A DNA stretch of 64,000 nt. Source: Choanephora cucurbitarum (lineage: Eukaryota > Mucoromycota > Mucoromycetes > Mucorales > Choanephoraceae). The translations under genes and the position numbers were made by a program. The notes under the pieces were generated by a model. It did no database searches. It worked only from the letters and a program-made list of their open reading frames with translations, and was not told the origin of the DNA. The DNA lies in the NCBI GenBank assembly GCA_025331435.1, contig JAIWNI010000008.1:1-64000 (forward strand), given 5' to 3'. Shown one piece after another: positions 1 to 11,834 of this stretch; within the stretch, counting starts at the first letter, position 1; every line of letters starts with the position of its first letter.

Positions 1-2403
1 ACGATCGTCAAGGGCTCCATCAACTGAGATGATTCATCTACCAGACAGAGTGGAAACTGAAGGTGCTCAAACACATCAAAAGAGGAAGACATGAAGGTTG
101 TGCCTACTACCTGTGCTGCCTGTACTGTCTGAAGTGTATTGTCTGCCTTTCGAAAGTGCTGAATGGCAGTAGCGATATGATCCTGATCTTCTTCTGAGTT
201 CTGGGTATCTTCAAGCATGGCTTCCAATTCCTTCAGTTCTTCATTGCTTGTGGCTCTGGCTTTGGCTGTATAAGGCAACAAGTTCTTGGCAATCTTCTTG
301 ATACTACCGATCCGAATAAACTGATCATAGCCTAGTCTGAGCAATGTCTGAAGGATACGGTCAACAGCCACATTGGTCATAGAGGACACTAAAATCTTGA
401 AGGAAATCGCTTCTTCTGGTTCTCTCTTTGCATTCACTGTCTCAACCAATTCTTGAAGAAAGATGATGATGACTGCTGCTAACAAACTAGAGCAATGTGT
501 TGGGTGAGTATCCATAAACTTACTCTATCACTCAATAGATACCTTTTACCAGAACCATAGACACCATGCACCAAGACAACAGGCGAACATAATGTCTCGT
601 TCCATCCAGGACAATAGATGACACTTTTAGCGACCTGTCTCAAGACGCTTTCTTGATCTGAATTAAGATGATAGAGTTCAATGGCATCCTTCAATCTCTG
701 ATCCATGTCCACTCGATCCTGATTGGTCAGATGAATATGAGCCAGACTGTTGGTAGCAGGCACAACCACATTCTCTTGATACTGCTGTCCCTTTTTCTTT
801 GACCTTAACTGAGGTTCATCTGGATTAGAGAGAATGAAGGGCAAGAGAGGCAACTGAGCCAATTGAGGACTTGTGAGAGCATCCAACATCATACATTCTG
901 TACTGGCAGAAATTGTCCTGAGAGCATAGACACTACTGTCTCTCTTGAGCACCTGCATAGCCACACGCGTATCTCGAGCAGAGAGACAATCGAGTTCCAA
1001 TGAACCATCTGAAAAGGGACCATAGAAGGTACTTTTGGCTAAGAACGTCTGACTGGCTTCAAAACTCGAAGTGCCTGAGACAACCCAGATATCATCTTTG
1101 TTGTATTTCGAATGATGTTCTCGGTTAGATCGTATCATCAGTCTCAACCTTGGACTATGCTGCTGCCTATTTCCCTTCAGTTCAGACTGAACATAGAGAC
1201 CAATGCCCTTTGATCGCATTGTCCGTTCTAATTCTTGACCTCTTTTTGTCTTGCCAAACTTTTCATACATGGAATGAAAATACATACCATAGTTAATTAA
1301 TAAAATCTATTTGGGATAACATGTTGTCAATACACTTGTCTATAACTCATGTATCTTATTGACCTCTAAATGTTCATATATCGTCTTTGTCAATCGATCT
1401 CGGTAATCTGCCACACTGATGAAATGTGAAGGAATGACTTTGGATCGTTTAGGATAGGCTTTGGATTTCAGGATAGAGAGTGCTTTACGACTGTTGGGAA
1501 ATTGTAAGGAAGATTGTGCACTAGATGATGATGGTGTCTGAGATGGATCCATTGGACTCTTGAATGGTTTAGAAGGTCCACTGGGTTGTTGTTCAGTTGG
1601 AATGGCTGATGCAGGCTGAAATGAAGATGTGCTTGTCTCTTCATTCATGGTGGTAGGTGTATTCAAATTAGAAAGACTTGTAGTGTCTGCTATTGAAGGA
1701 CCTGTTGGTGTGGTAGTATTCAATTGAGAGCGACTTGTGTTATTGGCTGCTGTACGCTGGATGCTGACTGAAGGATGATTAGGTGTGGGTATAGATTGAA
1801 TATGTTGATGCAGCACAGAAGAAGTTCGCTTAGAGAGACCCATTCTGGCTCTCTTTAATGGTTGAAATGAATTGACAGTGGCTGTATCTAATTCCATTGG
1901 ATCCTCTACAGTCACTGAATCATGATGATTGTTTGGCATTCGTTTTTTAGGTAATGTACTCTGCAGTGGTGATGCTTTGGTGACTGGCTGTACAGTAGTA
2001 TCCATTGAATCCTCAGTAGACTGACATTCTTCCACAGTCACCAGATGCCCATCAAATTCCAATTCATCCCCTATAGAAGGTAAACCACCTTTATGAAACT
2101 TTCTATTAACCAGTTCAGATAGCATGTTCTGTTATTGTATGCTTCTCATTACCTATCAATGCTATATCCCTTTTCATCAATCAACACAAGCTAACACATG
2201 GATTTATTTAGCTGATTTTTATGCTGCGAATTTTAATCTCTAGATACCTTTTTATTGGCACTGTAATACTTGAGTGTACCTAATACCATGTCAGTCATTA
2301 TTGAGATCTCTACAATAAACTTACCGTCTTGCCATGTCTTGAACTTTTTATGTTTCTGAGCAGTAAACAAGACAACAAAATGACTGATAGTAGTGTCTGC
2401 CAT
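1..2403 (-). CDS. ZGRF1-like DNA helicase, 3' end beyond window
   Basis: Homolog of ZGRF1, a superfamily 1 helicase linked in animals to recombination and crosslink repair. Exon 1 (2403-2325) and exon 2 (2279-2248) give the N-terminal DUF2439 domain (FVVLFTAQKHKKFKTWQDG, then TLKYYSANKK); it finishes in exon 3 (starts about 2128) with GDELEFDGHLVTVEE. A Ser/Thr/Pro-rich linker follows to about 1350. The next exon (about 1283-536) holds the pre-helicase region (DDIWVVSGTSSFEASQTF) and Walker A. A phase-2 intron (about 535-491) splits Walker A; joining gives GSGKS-LLAAVIIIFLQELV. Further down, SSMTNVAVDRIL and a Walker B-like LVDESSQ are readable to base 1. The C-terminal helicase half lies outside. 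It is divergent from the DUF262 gene. The family call is firm; the 1353/1283 splice is uncertain. Confidence 0.85.
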
Positions 2404-2550
2404 ATAAAAGAAAAATAATGCAAAGTAAAAACTTTTTTTTTCTTTCTTTTTGAAGTCTGAAACACGTGATCTGTCTATTGAACGCGCTGTAAACTTTCTT
2501 TTTTTTTTTTTCTTTTTTTTTGGGAAAGCAAAAACAACCTTTATTTGATC
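2404..2550. promoter_or_regulatory. Bidirectional promoter, helicase / DUF262 genes
   Basis: Only about 147 bp separates the two divergent start codons (2403 on minus, 2551 on plus). It contains two long poly-T tracts (about 2431-2450 and 2499-2520) and an ACACGTGATC motif (E-box CACGTG) near 2462. A shared promoter is inferred from the spacing; no transcription data are visible. Confidence 0.6.
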
Positions 2551-4096
2551 ATGGTTCATCGACAGTTACCTACACCAAAAACTCGCATGTTAACAACATG
2601 GAAACTAAAAGGTAATGGTGTTCATTACTCTGAGAATACTTGACTGATAACTGTATTAGATATGATACGAAAGAAAGAGTTGATTATGGTAAAATCAAAA
2701 GAAAACAAAAAAAAAAGCACATTCACTCAAGACGCTCTAGGATGCACCTTACCAAAGAGCCATTGTATGGGAAACCAATAAAATGAGTGAATTAGTGGAT
2801 TCGATCTTGAATAATTACTATATCCCACCCTTATTGTTTGCCACACGAAAGATCAGAGGGAAACAGACACGTATAGTGATTGATGGCAAACAACGATTGA
2901 CTTCGATGCGAAGGTAAGGTAAACTAGCTTCATGATACCTTATGACTGACCATAACAGATTCATGAGGAATTTAATCCCCTATATCGATACAACCACTGG
3001 AGAATCAGTCTCTACTTACTATGCAGATCAATCCGATAATGAACGAGATGATGAAGAAGAAGCCAACATTCGAAGTAAGTCCTACACCACCAGCATGACT
3101 CTATCTCACTCCCTCTATAGAATCCAAGCCATCCCCTATTCATTTTCTAGATGAAGCCATGTTTGATAAATTCAGTAGTTATGAATTTGTATGTGGTAAG
3201 TAGACAAAAGTTCAAAAGATAAACAACTGAGTGACACAGGATATTTAGTGGAATATACCGATATTTCGGAAGATGATGAATACGAAATCTTTTCTCGAGT
3301 TCAATTGGGTGTGGCCATCACTTCAGCAGAGAGATTAAAAGCACACAATACACCTGTTGCCAAGCTATGTCGACAACTGGCTAATGAACACAGTCTGTTG
3401 ACAGAAGCACTTCAACGAAAGAAATCAGCCGATGTATTCCAGATCATCAGTCATCTTCTGTTGACTCTCAGAGACGATCCCAAGGACTTTAGGGGCACCA
3501 TTCGAACCCTTCTTGAGTTTGTCTCCAGTTCCTTTAACCCCCCTACCACACTGGTCAACACACTCAGACATGTCTTGTCTGTCTACCATGCTATCCTGAG
3601 TGATGAAGATCATGCAGTGGCACTCTATAAACGCGGTAAATCAGCTTGTGCCATGAAAGCATTAGAGTTCCTTGCATTCGGTAAATACATTTCCCTTGTG
3701 AAGCGTCATCGACCTCCCAGTCTGTTTGCCAGGGATTTCATCAGTTTTCGAGAATTCCTGTTTGAAAAGCGAGAAGGCAAGTTTTATTTGGGGCGTGAAG
3801 CTTTTAATGATGCCATGATCTGGGTGGATAGACAGATCAGTCAAGAGAATTTAGCTCCCTTAGTTCAGAGTGCACATCAGTACAGTACTATTTCATCTGA
3901 TGAAGAAGAAGAAGGAGAAATCGATCGAGATCAACTAAAAGATGATGAATATGAACATGAACCAACCTATACCAATCCTTATCATTCATCGACTTTAGCT
4001 GTGGCCACTAAGCGAAGGAGAGATGAACGCATCAATGGCACTGTTCCTGTGGCCCGTAGAGGAAGAAGAATGGCTGGTGGCCTACCTAGACATTAA
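2551..4096 (+). CDS. DUF262 (GmrSD N-terminal/ParB-like) domain protein
   Basis: A 426-aa protein from six exons: 2551-2611, 2660-2688, 2741-2913, 2959-3074, 3151-3195, 3240-4096 (total divisible by three). DUF262 signatures are clear: DAPYQRAIVW (about residues 31-40), then SILNNYYIPPLLFA and DGKQRLTS (78-85), then a D/E-rich strand and EIFSRVQLGVAITSAERLKAHN, the family's later motif. In bacteria this fold forms the NTP-dependent half of GmrSD restriction enzymes; stand-alone fungal members are uncharacterised. The C-terminus is acidic then basic (EEEEGEIDRD, KRRRDERING, RRGRRMAGG), consistent with a nuclear protein. The start was chosen at the first ATG that joins in frame. Domain call firm, function unknown. 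Confidence 0.85.
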
Positions 4097-5036
4097 TTGA
4101 TCACTTTCTAGGAACAATAAAACAAACGCGTTGTACTCTGAGCTTAAATTATTTCGTTATTTTTTTCTTTTAGGAAATGTGGCACTTGTGTGAGGCTCAT
4201 TTGGTGTTTAAATGGTATTTGTCTATAGACGCGTCGTCTATTTCTTTCTTTTTTTTCCTTTTTTTTTTTTGATAAACCCAATTCATTATGATATCCTGGA
4301 TGAACCAATCACTCTATCATTCTCTAACATAGAGAGAAAGAAAAGGAACACAAGAGAAAGTGTGATGTACAACACATTTAGTATCACTCTATTGACAATT
4401 TAAGCTTTATCCGGTTTCATCTGATTGGTTCAGATGTTCAAAGGACACAATGGTTACACTTGATGATATCATGCCTCAATAGACTATTTCTCATCTATCT
4501 TTTAAAGAAAAAAGAGGTTAGACGCGCAATTTAATTTTCTGGATATGATGACATGAAGCACGGACTACTTTTTATTTTTCAACCTGTCATTCTTCTTTTT
4601 TCTTCTAGAAAACCAAAAAAAAAATGACGAGATAGAATAACAGCCACACAGGATGTTACGCCATCTATCTGAGTGTGTGCCTTTATCATTCTCTCTCTTA
4701 TTCACTTTAAAATAAAAGGTACAATCGGTGTTTTAAACGGCAGAAAGTAAACTACTTCTAATGGTTAAAGTCCGGTTCATCCGAAATCCATCTCTTTTTT
4801 TATAAAAAAACTTTATTATTTACAATGGGTGCATGAAATGCTTTCAATAAATAAATAAGCATACAAATAGTATATATAGATATGTAACAAGGTATAGGAT
4901 AGCATAAGTAAAATAATTAAAAAAAAGAGGGTATATCATAGTAACATAAACAGCCAATAACATAAAATGATACAAATGAGTGAAATAAGGTATTAAATGA
5001 GAGTAAGTAGAGAATGAATGACAAGAGAAAGATTGT
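4097..5036. other. Intergenic, between convergent 3' ends
   Basis: AT-rich, with AATAAA-type signals near 4117 (plus-strand gene) and, for the minus-strand gene, in the 4800-5036 trailer. Short open frames here show no recognisable protein character. Confidence 0.5.
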
Positions 5037-5648
5037 TTACATCATAAAGGTAGGTTGAGGGTAACTGGTATGCATCATCATAGTAGAATCAACAGGATAG
5101 AAGATAGGATAACACTGTGTAGGCATATAGAATGGATACATACAATCTTCAAGAGGATCTGTATTGAATGTATCGACAGAAGAACAAGGGGATGCTACCT
5201 CTAAAGGGGGTGAGGCAACTGTGCCTCTCAATTCAGCCAATCGTTTCTCAAGTTTGGCAATCTTACGTTCAAGGTGAGTGACCTGAAGACCGAGATCATC
5301 ATAGGCTATCAAGAGTTCTTTTTCCATTTCACCGAGACGGGTAGCTGATTTGAATTGATCCAACTGAGGCTTAGAAGATGCATAGGTATGATAAAGGCTT
5401 TCAAAATGGACCGTGATGGTAGCAAAGGTATCATAGGTAAAGGCCAATTCACGCTCAAGACATTCAATCTGTTGTTGATTTGAAGATAAGGTTTCAGGGC
5501 CAGCTGTCATGGCAACCGTTGTACGTGATGGGGTGCGTTTATAGACACGGTAAGATGCTTTTGTGCTAGGGTGAGTCACAGGGGCACCTAAATTGATGCG
5601 TTGTGTTGTCCATTTCAAAGGTTTATGGGAATTGCTTTTTTTAGTCAT
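5037..5648 (-). CDS. Hypothetical coiled-coil protein, 203 aa
   Basis: Single-exon frame of 203 aa that I do not recognise. The N-terminus is basic and Ser/Thr-rich (residues 1-50). Residues about 60-142 have heptad-like Leu/Ile spacing and charged stretches (IECLERELAFTYDTFATI; LGLQVTHLERKIAKLEKRL) that predict a coiled coil. The C-terminal 60 residues are rich in Pro, Tyr and Met (YPFYMPTQCYPIFYP). An AT-rich trailer of about 230 bp follows, and a TATATAG run lies about 70 bp upstream of the ATG. The composition resembles basic-leucine-zipper-like regulators, but no full bZIP basic region is visible. Probably real because the frame is long, its codon use matches its neighbours and it has clean flanks. 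Confidence 0.6.
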   Translation of the reverse strand: MTKKSNSHKPLKWTTQRINLGAPVTHPSTKASYRVYKRTPSRTTVAMTAGPETLSSNQQQIECLERELAFTYDTFATITVHFESLYHTYASSKPQLDQFKSATRLGEMEKELLIAYDDLGLQVTHLERKIAKLEKRLAELRGTVASPPLEVASPCSSVDTFNTDPLEDCMYPFYMPTQCYPIFYPVDSTMMMHTSYPQPTFMM

Positions 5649-6331
5649 TCAGGTAAAGAAGAGAAGAAGAAAAAGATGATTATTTTAAAAAAAGAAAAAA
5701 AAGTGGCGCTATTTATATAGTATTGAAATAAACTTTCTCAAAAGTGATATCCAAAGAAGGCAATGTACTACTCGACCACACACCATATATGGATAGACAT
5801 TCTTACACTTGATTGGCTCCTGTTATTATGCAAAAAGATGACACAGATAAAAATACTTTTTTTTTTTTAAGGGAAACATTCTCTCCTTAGTCGTTTTATT
5901 TGTAACCAAAGAAAAAAAAATTTTTTTTTTGTTTAGTGAAACGCGTTTCTATTGACGCCATTGTTTGATCCGTTCGATAGAGTCTCTCTCTCTTTCTTTC
6001 TCTTTTTCGGCTTATTCGGGCGAACAGTCATTGTTTAAATATAGTACTGCCATTGTGTATTGTTCGCTGTCAATAGAAGATGTACATGCATCAATCTTGT
6101 TACTATTTTTAAGCCAATCGCCTATTCAAAGTGTAAGTAAGGCCACACTAGCCACAAGTGCCTTTTTCAATCGTCATCTTTGTTATCACTTTGGTTATCT
6201 AATTTTAGACATACCATTTCTTAATGTGCCTTAAAAAGTAGGACAAAATGACTATAAAGACGATATTTCTTTTATTTTTTTTTTTTAGGAAAGTGATATA
6301 ATACAAGATAAAAGACTATTTAACAAATAAA
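5649..6331. other. Upstream region of the coiled-coil gene
   Basis: Contains poly-A/poly-T runs and a CT-rich stretch near 5982. An 89-codon plus-strand frame (5965-6234) has low-complexity Ser/Leu composition and no family features, so it is not called. Confidence 0.4.
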
Positions 6332-7439
6332 TTATTTTTGACCTTCAAACATCTTATGGAAGACAGGAATCAACTGTTGAGCAACAGTGAAACTGAAAAT
6401 CAACTTGGGGCCAACCTATCATGTAACAAACATTAGCTTATGTCATTCATAAATACAGTGACACTTACCACCAAAATCTTGGGTGTCAAACCCTTAAAGA
6501 AACCACCAAAACCTTCATGCTTGACAAGGTCCTTGATGATCTTGAGACCAGATTCAGGGTTCTCAAAGTTTCTGTTCTGAATACGAGTCTTGACAACATC
6601 CAAGGGAGCAGCCACAGTAATGGAGGCAACAGCACCACCAATAGAAGAACAGAAGTTTTGGAAGAAAGTGGCCTTGTTGTAATCTTCAAGGTGGAAGATG
6701 TATTCTTTCACAAAGGCAGAACCACCAAACAAAGCAAAGGAACCAGGAGCATTACGAGCAGCAGTCCAGCCAGCACCACGGTAAAGACCCATACCTTCAT
6801 CACTCACAATCTTCAAGAAACCACGACCACGGAAGGCTTCAGGGTTAGTCTGTCTCTTGATCTTCAAGACATCCAAGGGCAAGAGAGCAATCTCACCAAT
6901 ACCAACCAAACTACCAGCAAAGGCATGCATGACTGTCTTGCCTGTCTTTTCACCAAATGTGTTGACAAACAAGTCCTTGTGGTTCTTGTTCAAATAGTCC
7001 TTGACAAATGGTTGACCACCGAACTTGTATACTCTCTGAGCTACCTTATAACCAGCAGCAAAACCAAGACCAGGGAAAAGAGAAGCATATTTCTTTAAGA
7101 AGGTAGCATTGGCAGCTTCCTATCATTTTTTTTAAATATTTTAAAACTCCTTTCCTCCCATGTCAAAATTATTTTTTTTTTTTTACCTTAAAGACAACTT
7201 GATCAACAAGAGCCTTGTTTTCAGCAAATGAACGAGCGGGTGACCACAACTAGAATCATCACTTAATAACCACACTCATCCTTTCGATTGAAACTTACCT
7301 TGTTTTGGTTACTCATCAAACGCTTAGCAACAGTATCAACAGGGTGGAAAATGATCAATTCAAGAATACCAGAACTGGCACTACCAGCAAAACGAGCCAT
7401 ACCAGACTCTGAACTTCCAGAAGCAACAGGAGGAGACAT
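6332..7439 (-). CDS. GGC1: Mitochondrial GTP/GDP carrier
   Basis: Mitochondrial carrier family (SLC25-like) protein matching yeast Ggc1, which exchanges matrix GDP for GTP across the inner membrane and affects iron homeostasis. Recognisable Ggc1 segments in order: MARFAGSASSGILELIIFHPVDT, KRLMSN, FPGLGFAAGYKVAQRVYKFGG, FGEKTGK, LVGIGEIALLPLDVLKIKRQTNPEAF, GWTAARNAPGSFALFGG, APLDVVKTRIQNRNFENPESGL, FKGLTPKILV and the end PKLIFSFTVAQQLIP. Px[DE]xx[KR] carrier motifs occur in all three repeats (PVDTVAKR, PLDVLKIK, PLDVVKTR). Three introns: about 7299-7253, 7186-7120 and 6468-6420. Length about 305 aa, as in yeast. It heads a run of three mitochondrial genes. Confidence 0.93.
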
Positions 7440-7960
7440 TGTTTAGTGCAGGTTTGATGAGTAAGAAGAAAAAGAAAAAGTAGAGAAAAAAAAGAGAGAG
7501 AGAGAGAGAAAAAAATCTTTTTTTTTTTTTTGAAAATAAGTGGTTTGTGCCTGGGGCGAGAAGAAAAAAAAAAGTCAAAGTGATTCAGATGTCGGAGTAT
7601 GTGTCAAGATAAGCTTCCAGATTGTATTCCGTATGGATCAGGCCATTTGATACAGAGTGAATTCTACTCTTTTCTATAAGCTTCTTATGGACTAATTTAA
7701 TGGTTAATCTAAACTAAAGATTAGAGTGGTTTGATTGTCTTGTCTATAGGCTTATTTCTAACTTTTTGCTTTTTCTTTTTTATCAGCAAAGTGCTGAGGA
7801 TAAAAAAAAAATTACTTTTTTTGTATCATGACTCATAAGCTGTAACTGAGTGCTTTCTACACTAGCTTATGCAACACAATACATCATTTAGTTAAATACA
7901 AAAAAAAAAAGGCTTTTTCTTTAGACACAACAGTAGTAAACATTCTCTTGTAAGATTATT
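7440..7960. other. GGC1 upstream region
   Basis: Holds a GA/CT microsatellite and poly-A runs (about 7460-7540 and 7560-7572), a likely purine-rich promoter for GGC1 on the minus strand. No gene seen; the remainder is AT-rich. Confidence 0.4.
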
Positions 7961-9257
7961 TTATTGTTCTTCTGATGGATCGATCCACCAATCAGGCAAG
8001 AATGGCTTAATGCGCAATGTGTCTTGACCAGGAACAGTAAAGGTAATTTGACTGTCTTCCATGGATTGCTTGACATGCTCCAGACGCATTAATGCAAGAC
8101 CAATGTTATGAATACCAGAACACATTTTACCTACACCTCGCTTTTGGCTTCCTTCTGTCAATTTGATCTCTGTCTGTGGTGCTAATGTGTCCAAGGGAAA
8201 TGTCTGAGTACGATCTACAGTTGGACTGAGTGGCATACTGTAAAGTGAGAAGTTAGACAAAAGATGAGACCAACACTTGTACATCACTTACGGTTCATCT
8301 TTATGATAGAGTTGAATAGGCACAATACGCTTACGAACAACACCCGTATGGTATGTACGAATGGTCAATTCTTGTCCTACATAACATCCCTTACGAAAAT
8401 CAACACCATTCATATAATCCAGGTTAGATTCGAGAGGCAAAGATACTTCAGGCCAAAGATCTTGAGGTCCCTCAGGTAATCCATGCAACAGACGTCGAAT
8501 GGTATATTCTGAACTATCCAGCTTATGAAACTCTCCAGGCAAGATCGTCTCTATCTCTCCTTGCTTCACAACTGCACGGTATCCAAATCCCGGGATACGT
8601 GGATCAGTACATCCGATATCTGTCAATCGCTTCTCTTTCTTCACAAAGGCAGGATCCAATACTTCTTGATGAACAGTAGGTCCCCATAGATGCCATAATT
8701 CAAATTCATCTGAACAATCTCTCACTTTCACTTTAGAACGTAGAATATAACGCTTTAGATGACGCATGAATGTAGGTGCAGTACTGGCTGGACAGTCAAT
8801 AATGAACTTTGGGTGAGGGAAATTGACACCGACATTGACTGGATAGATAAAGGTATCATATAACATACGTCCCTAATTGCACTATATCAGCCTGTGTATT
8901 GCATATATATTATTCTCATTTTACAGGAGGAGTTAAAAATGCAGTATAAAATCCATCGCCACCAGGTGATATCTTGGGCATATGGTTTGTAATTAAACCT
9001 TGAAGGAATTTAGCAGTATCAGGCCCCTCTAGCTCAATCAAACCACGATCAGGTACTCTGCAGTAATGATCGCCTTGATGTTGAGGGTCTTTTTCATGAA
9101 ATGGATTGCTGACAAATGAACGAGTCAAAGTGGCTTTTTTTTTGTATATAAAGATGGGAAATCAGAGTTTCAATGATAGGTCAACTTGATTTCACTTACG
9201 TCTGAAAACAGACTGAGTAGGTGTTATATGAATACGCGAAAAAGGTCGAAGTAACAT
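7961..9257 (-). CDS. IBA57: IBA57/CAF17 mitochondrial Fe-S assembly factor
   Basis: GcvT-like folate-binding protein needed for maturation of mitochondrial 4Fe-4S proteins (aconitase, lipoate synthase). The hallmark motif [13 protein letters not shown] (K-G-C-[FY]-x-G-Q-E) is encoded near 8385. Other family segments are [45 protein letters not shown], and the end [11 protein letters not shown]. Exon 1 (9257 to about 9201) encodes [19 protein letters not shown], a basic serine-containing mitochondrial presequence, spliced to the exon carrying [11 protein letters not shown]. Two more introns interrupt the gene near 8870-8920 and 8240-8290. Divergent from the mitochondrial ribosomal gene at 9415. 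Confidence 0.92.
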
Positions 9258-9414
9258 AGCTTCAGAATAAGAGAAAGAAAGAAAAAATGAAATAAACAAA
9301 AGCATACACAGAGAAAAGCGTGTCACGACGGAGTTTATATGAGTCAAAGTAAGTGGAGTTCTTTCTTTCAAGAGCTCCAGGGTTAATTTTTTTTTTTTTC
9401 ATTGACATATCCAT
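9258..9414. promoter_or_regulatory. Bidirectional promoter, IBA57 / bL17m
   Basis: 157 bp between divergent start codons of two mitochondrial-protein genes, with a poly-T tract just upstream of the ribosomal gene (about 9388-9400). Co-regulation is inferred from spacing alone. Confidence 0.6.
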
Positions 9415-10048
9415 ATGCATCACGGAAAGCATCTTCGTCGTTTGAATCGTGACTCTGCACACAGAAACTCTTTGCTTAGAAATCTCGTTTCTTCACTGAT
9501 TGAACATGGTAGAATCGAAACTACCGTTGCCAAAGCAAAGACTATTCAACCTCTTGCCGATGCCATGATCACCCTTGGTAAGCGAGGTGATGTCGAAGCC
9601 AAGAAACAAGCTCTTGCCTTCCTTAACGTAACTAAGTTGCTGTTGGCTTGATAAACTCGAATAACATATCTATTTTTTTTTTCTTTAGAGCCGTGATACC
9701 ACAGTACCCAAATTGTTTGATGAACTTGCCAGTCGATTTAAAGAGAGACAAGGTGGCTACACCCGTATTCAACGTATCGGCAAGCGTTATGGTGATAATG
9801 CACCTATGGCTATTATTGAATATATCGATGGCCCCACAGATACCAAAAGAGAAATGGTCACCAGCACATTGGCTCGTAAATTCAGCCACTCTCAACCATT
9901 ATCTGTTAAGGAATTGTTGGATAACACAGAAAAGGCAGAATCTCTTGGTCTGTCAAAGACACTCATTCGTAACCTAAAGAAAGTTCAATTCTCCAACTCA
10001 ATTGAAAACATTGATCAGGTTATTGAGAAGAAGATGTCTAGCCTATAA
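9415..10048 (+). CDS. MRPL8: Mitochondrial ribosomal protein bL17m
   Basis: Large-subunit ribosomal protein L17 family, 190 aa from two exons (9415-9627, 9689-10048). The bacterial L17 signature is intact: [20 protein letters not shown], then [19 protein letters not shown], and after the intron [25 protein letters not shown]. As in fungal mitochondrial L17, a C-terminal extension beyond the bacterial core is present (about residues 110-190). There is no separate presequence; the basic N-terminus probably acts in import, as inferred for yeast MRPL8. The ATG at 9415 begins exactly at the conserved M-x-H-G motif. Confidence 0.93.
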
Positions 10049-10086
10049 AAGATCCAATTTTCTTTTTTTAATGTATATGTAATAAA

Positions 10087-11440
10087 TCAAGAGACAGACG
10101 TTTTACGCTTGACAGATAAATCAGGTACCATTAAATGGCCCGAGGGATCTGATATGGTATTGAGTGAAAAATCGTCATCGAGTGGAATATCTTCCTGTTC
10201 CCCATCCATCATCATCATTTGGAATGAATGAGAAGGAGAAACAGAATAAGCCTTGTCGGCAGGATAAGTAAGGGGACTAGGTAAAGGTGACTCAATATTG
10301 GGAATAAAGACAGGCAGTTCATCTTCAAGTGGTTCATGCAGATCAATGGCAACAGGGTAATCGGGTGGTACAGTGGCAATCAAGACAGGCAGTGTGATTG
10401 TGTTAGTCAGAGAATGCTCTGTGGCTAGCTGAAGAGGTATCGTGAGGACTATTTCATAGGCAATATCGATATAGCGACCCAGCTTGTTGGTAAAGGTAGG
10501 CACTAGATCGGAAGGGATATGAAACTGAAAGACATCATGATGTTCGCTCTGTTTTTGAATAGAAACATAAAATGTCTCGGTCACCAATGAATGATGCTTA
10601 TGAACTGTGCTTGTCTGAACCAATGTGGTGGCTACTGCATTTAATTGCAATTGAACTTGTGTAATCTTGCTATCGGATCTGTTTTTAGTAGTCAACTTGA
10701 CTGTACAGAGATCACCTAGAGAGAAAAAGTTAATTTATTTCAAGACCTTAAAAAAAAGAAAGACTTTTACCTGGACAATAAGCTGGTTTAATTAACTCAG
10801 CTGTCATTTCTATCATCGTCTTTTCTTTTTCAAACACCTGTGTCTTTTTAGATAACGGACTGGTAGAAGAGGCGGTCACAAGAGGTAGGTAGATAATAGG
10901 CAAAAGGGCAGTAGAGTGAGGACCCTCAGAAGCCAAGTCAATCACGCCTTGAAGTGTGTAACGAACATGATGTCCAAATTGCGAAATATGCATAGAAGGT
11001 GGATAATTTACCTGAGGCAAACGAATGGCAAATAGATACATATGGCTACCATCCGATAATTCTTGAATTTCTAAAAAAAAAAAAAATTCTAAGCCAATCT
11101 GTAATATTCATTTTCACATTTTCTTACCTCGATTATTGGATTTGCCCCAAACAACACTATCTACATTGAATATCGTGGTCGTCTGCTTTTTTGAGCTATC
11201 AAGTTCTTCACATTGAAAGATAACACGAATCTGATGAACAGAAAGTGGTTTATCAGTAGTCAACATCAGTGAACCTGAAAAGGAGAAGGAGTTAAGATGT
11301 TGATTGATATCCATTCTCTGTCATTTACCATTTAGGATAGAGCCTGGACCATACGCGATGGGGTTATCTTGGCTGTTTAAAGTGCTTATATAGAAATTGA
11401 TTATCGATCCAGAATCTGTATTTCGCTGAAAAAACATCAT
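10087..11440 (-). CDS. Alpha-arrestin-like protein
   Basis: Arrestin-fold protein of about 410 aa. Exon 1 (11440 to about 11328) encodes MMFFQRNTDSGSIINFYIST through AYGPGSILNG. Exon 2 has SLMLTTDKPLSVHQIRVIFQCEE, the typical arrestin N-domain strand pattern. Exon 3 holds MYLFAIRLPQVNYPPSMH and FGHHVRYTLQGVIDL, matching the alpha-arrestin core. The last exon carries the C-domain (ITQVQLQLNAVATTLVQ, FQFHIPSDLVPTF, IDIAYEIVLTIPL) and an acidic tail. Fungal alpha-arrestins recruit HECT ubiquitin ligases to plasma-membrane transporters. No clear PPxY motif is seen, so ligase recruitment is not supported here. Its stop lies 38 bp from the stop of the convergent bL17m gene, so the 3' ends may overlap. 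Confidence 0.8.
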
Positions 11441-11834
11441 GGTAATACAATTTCAAGAGAAACGGAGTCAAAAAAAAAAAGAGTAGGAAAAAACAAGAGG
11501 AGATTATTCAGATAGCCACCCAAAGAGAAAAAAAAAGACACGTTAAAGAAAAAGGTACACTTGAGAAAAGAAATGCTTTATAACGTTGTTTTTCCTAGTG
11601 TTTATTTGTTTGTAAACTACATATCGATTACTAAAGTGAATGATAACCCAAACAGAAATACGTAGTAGCTACTTAGCTTATCCGGGAGAAGGGAGAAAGA
11701 TAAATCCTATTGAACTTTATGAGTCAGCTAACCCTATTAAAAAAAAATTTTTTTTCTTCTTCCTATAAATTAAAGTTGATCGCCCTTCATCTGATTATTA
11801 TTTCTCTAGATTTCTCTCTCTTTCTCTTCACAAA
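11441..11834. promoter_or_regulatory. Divergent promoter region, arrestin / 42-aa gene
   Basis: 394 bp with poly-A tracts on the arrestin side. On the plus side a TATAAAT (11764-11770) lies 65 nt upstream of the ATG at 11835, followed by a CT-rich leader, typical of strongly expressed genes. Confidence 0.5.
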
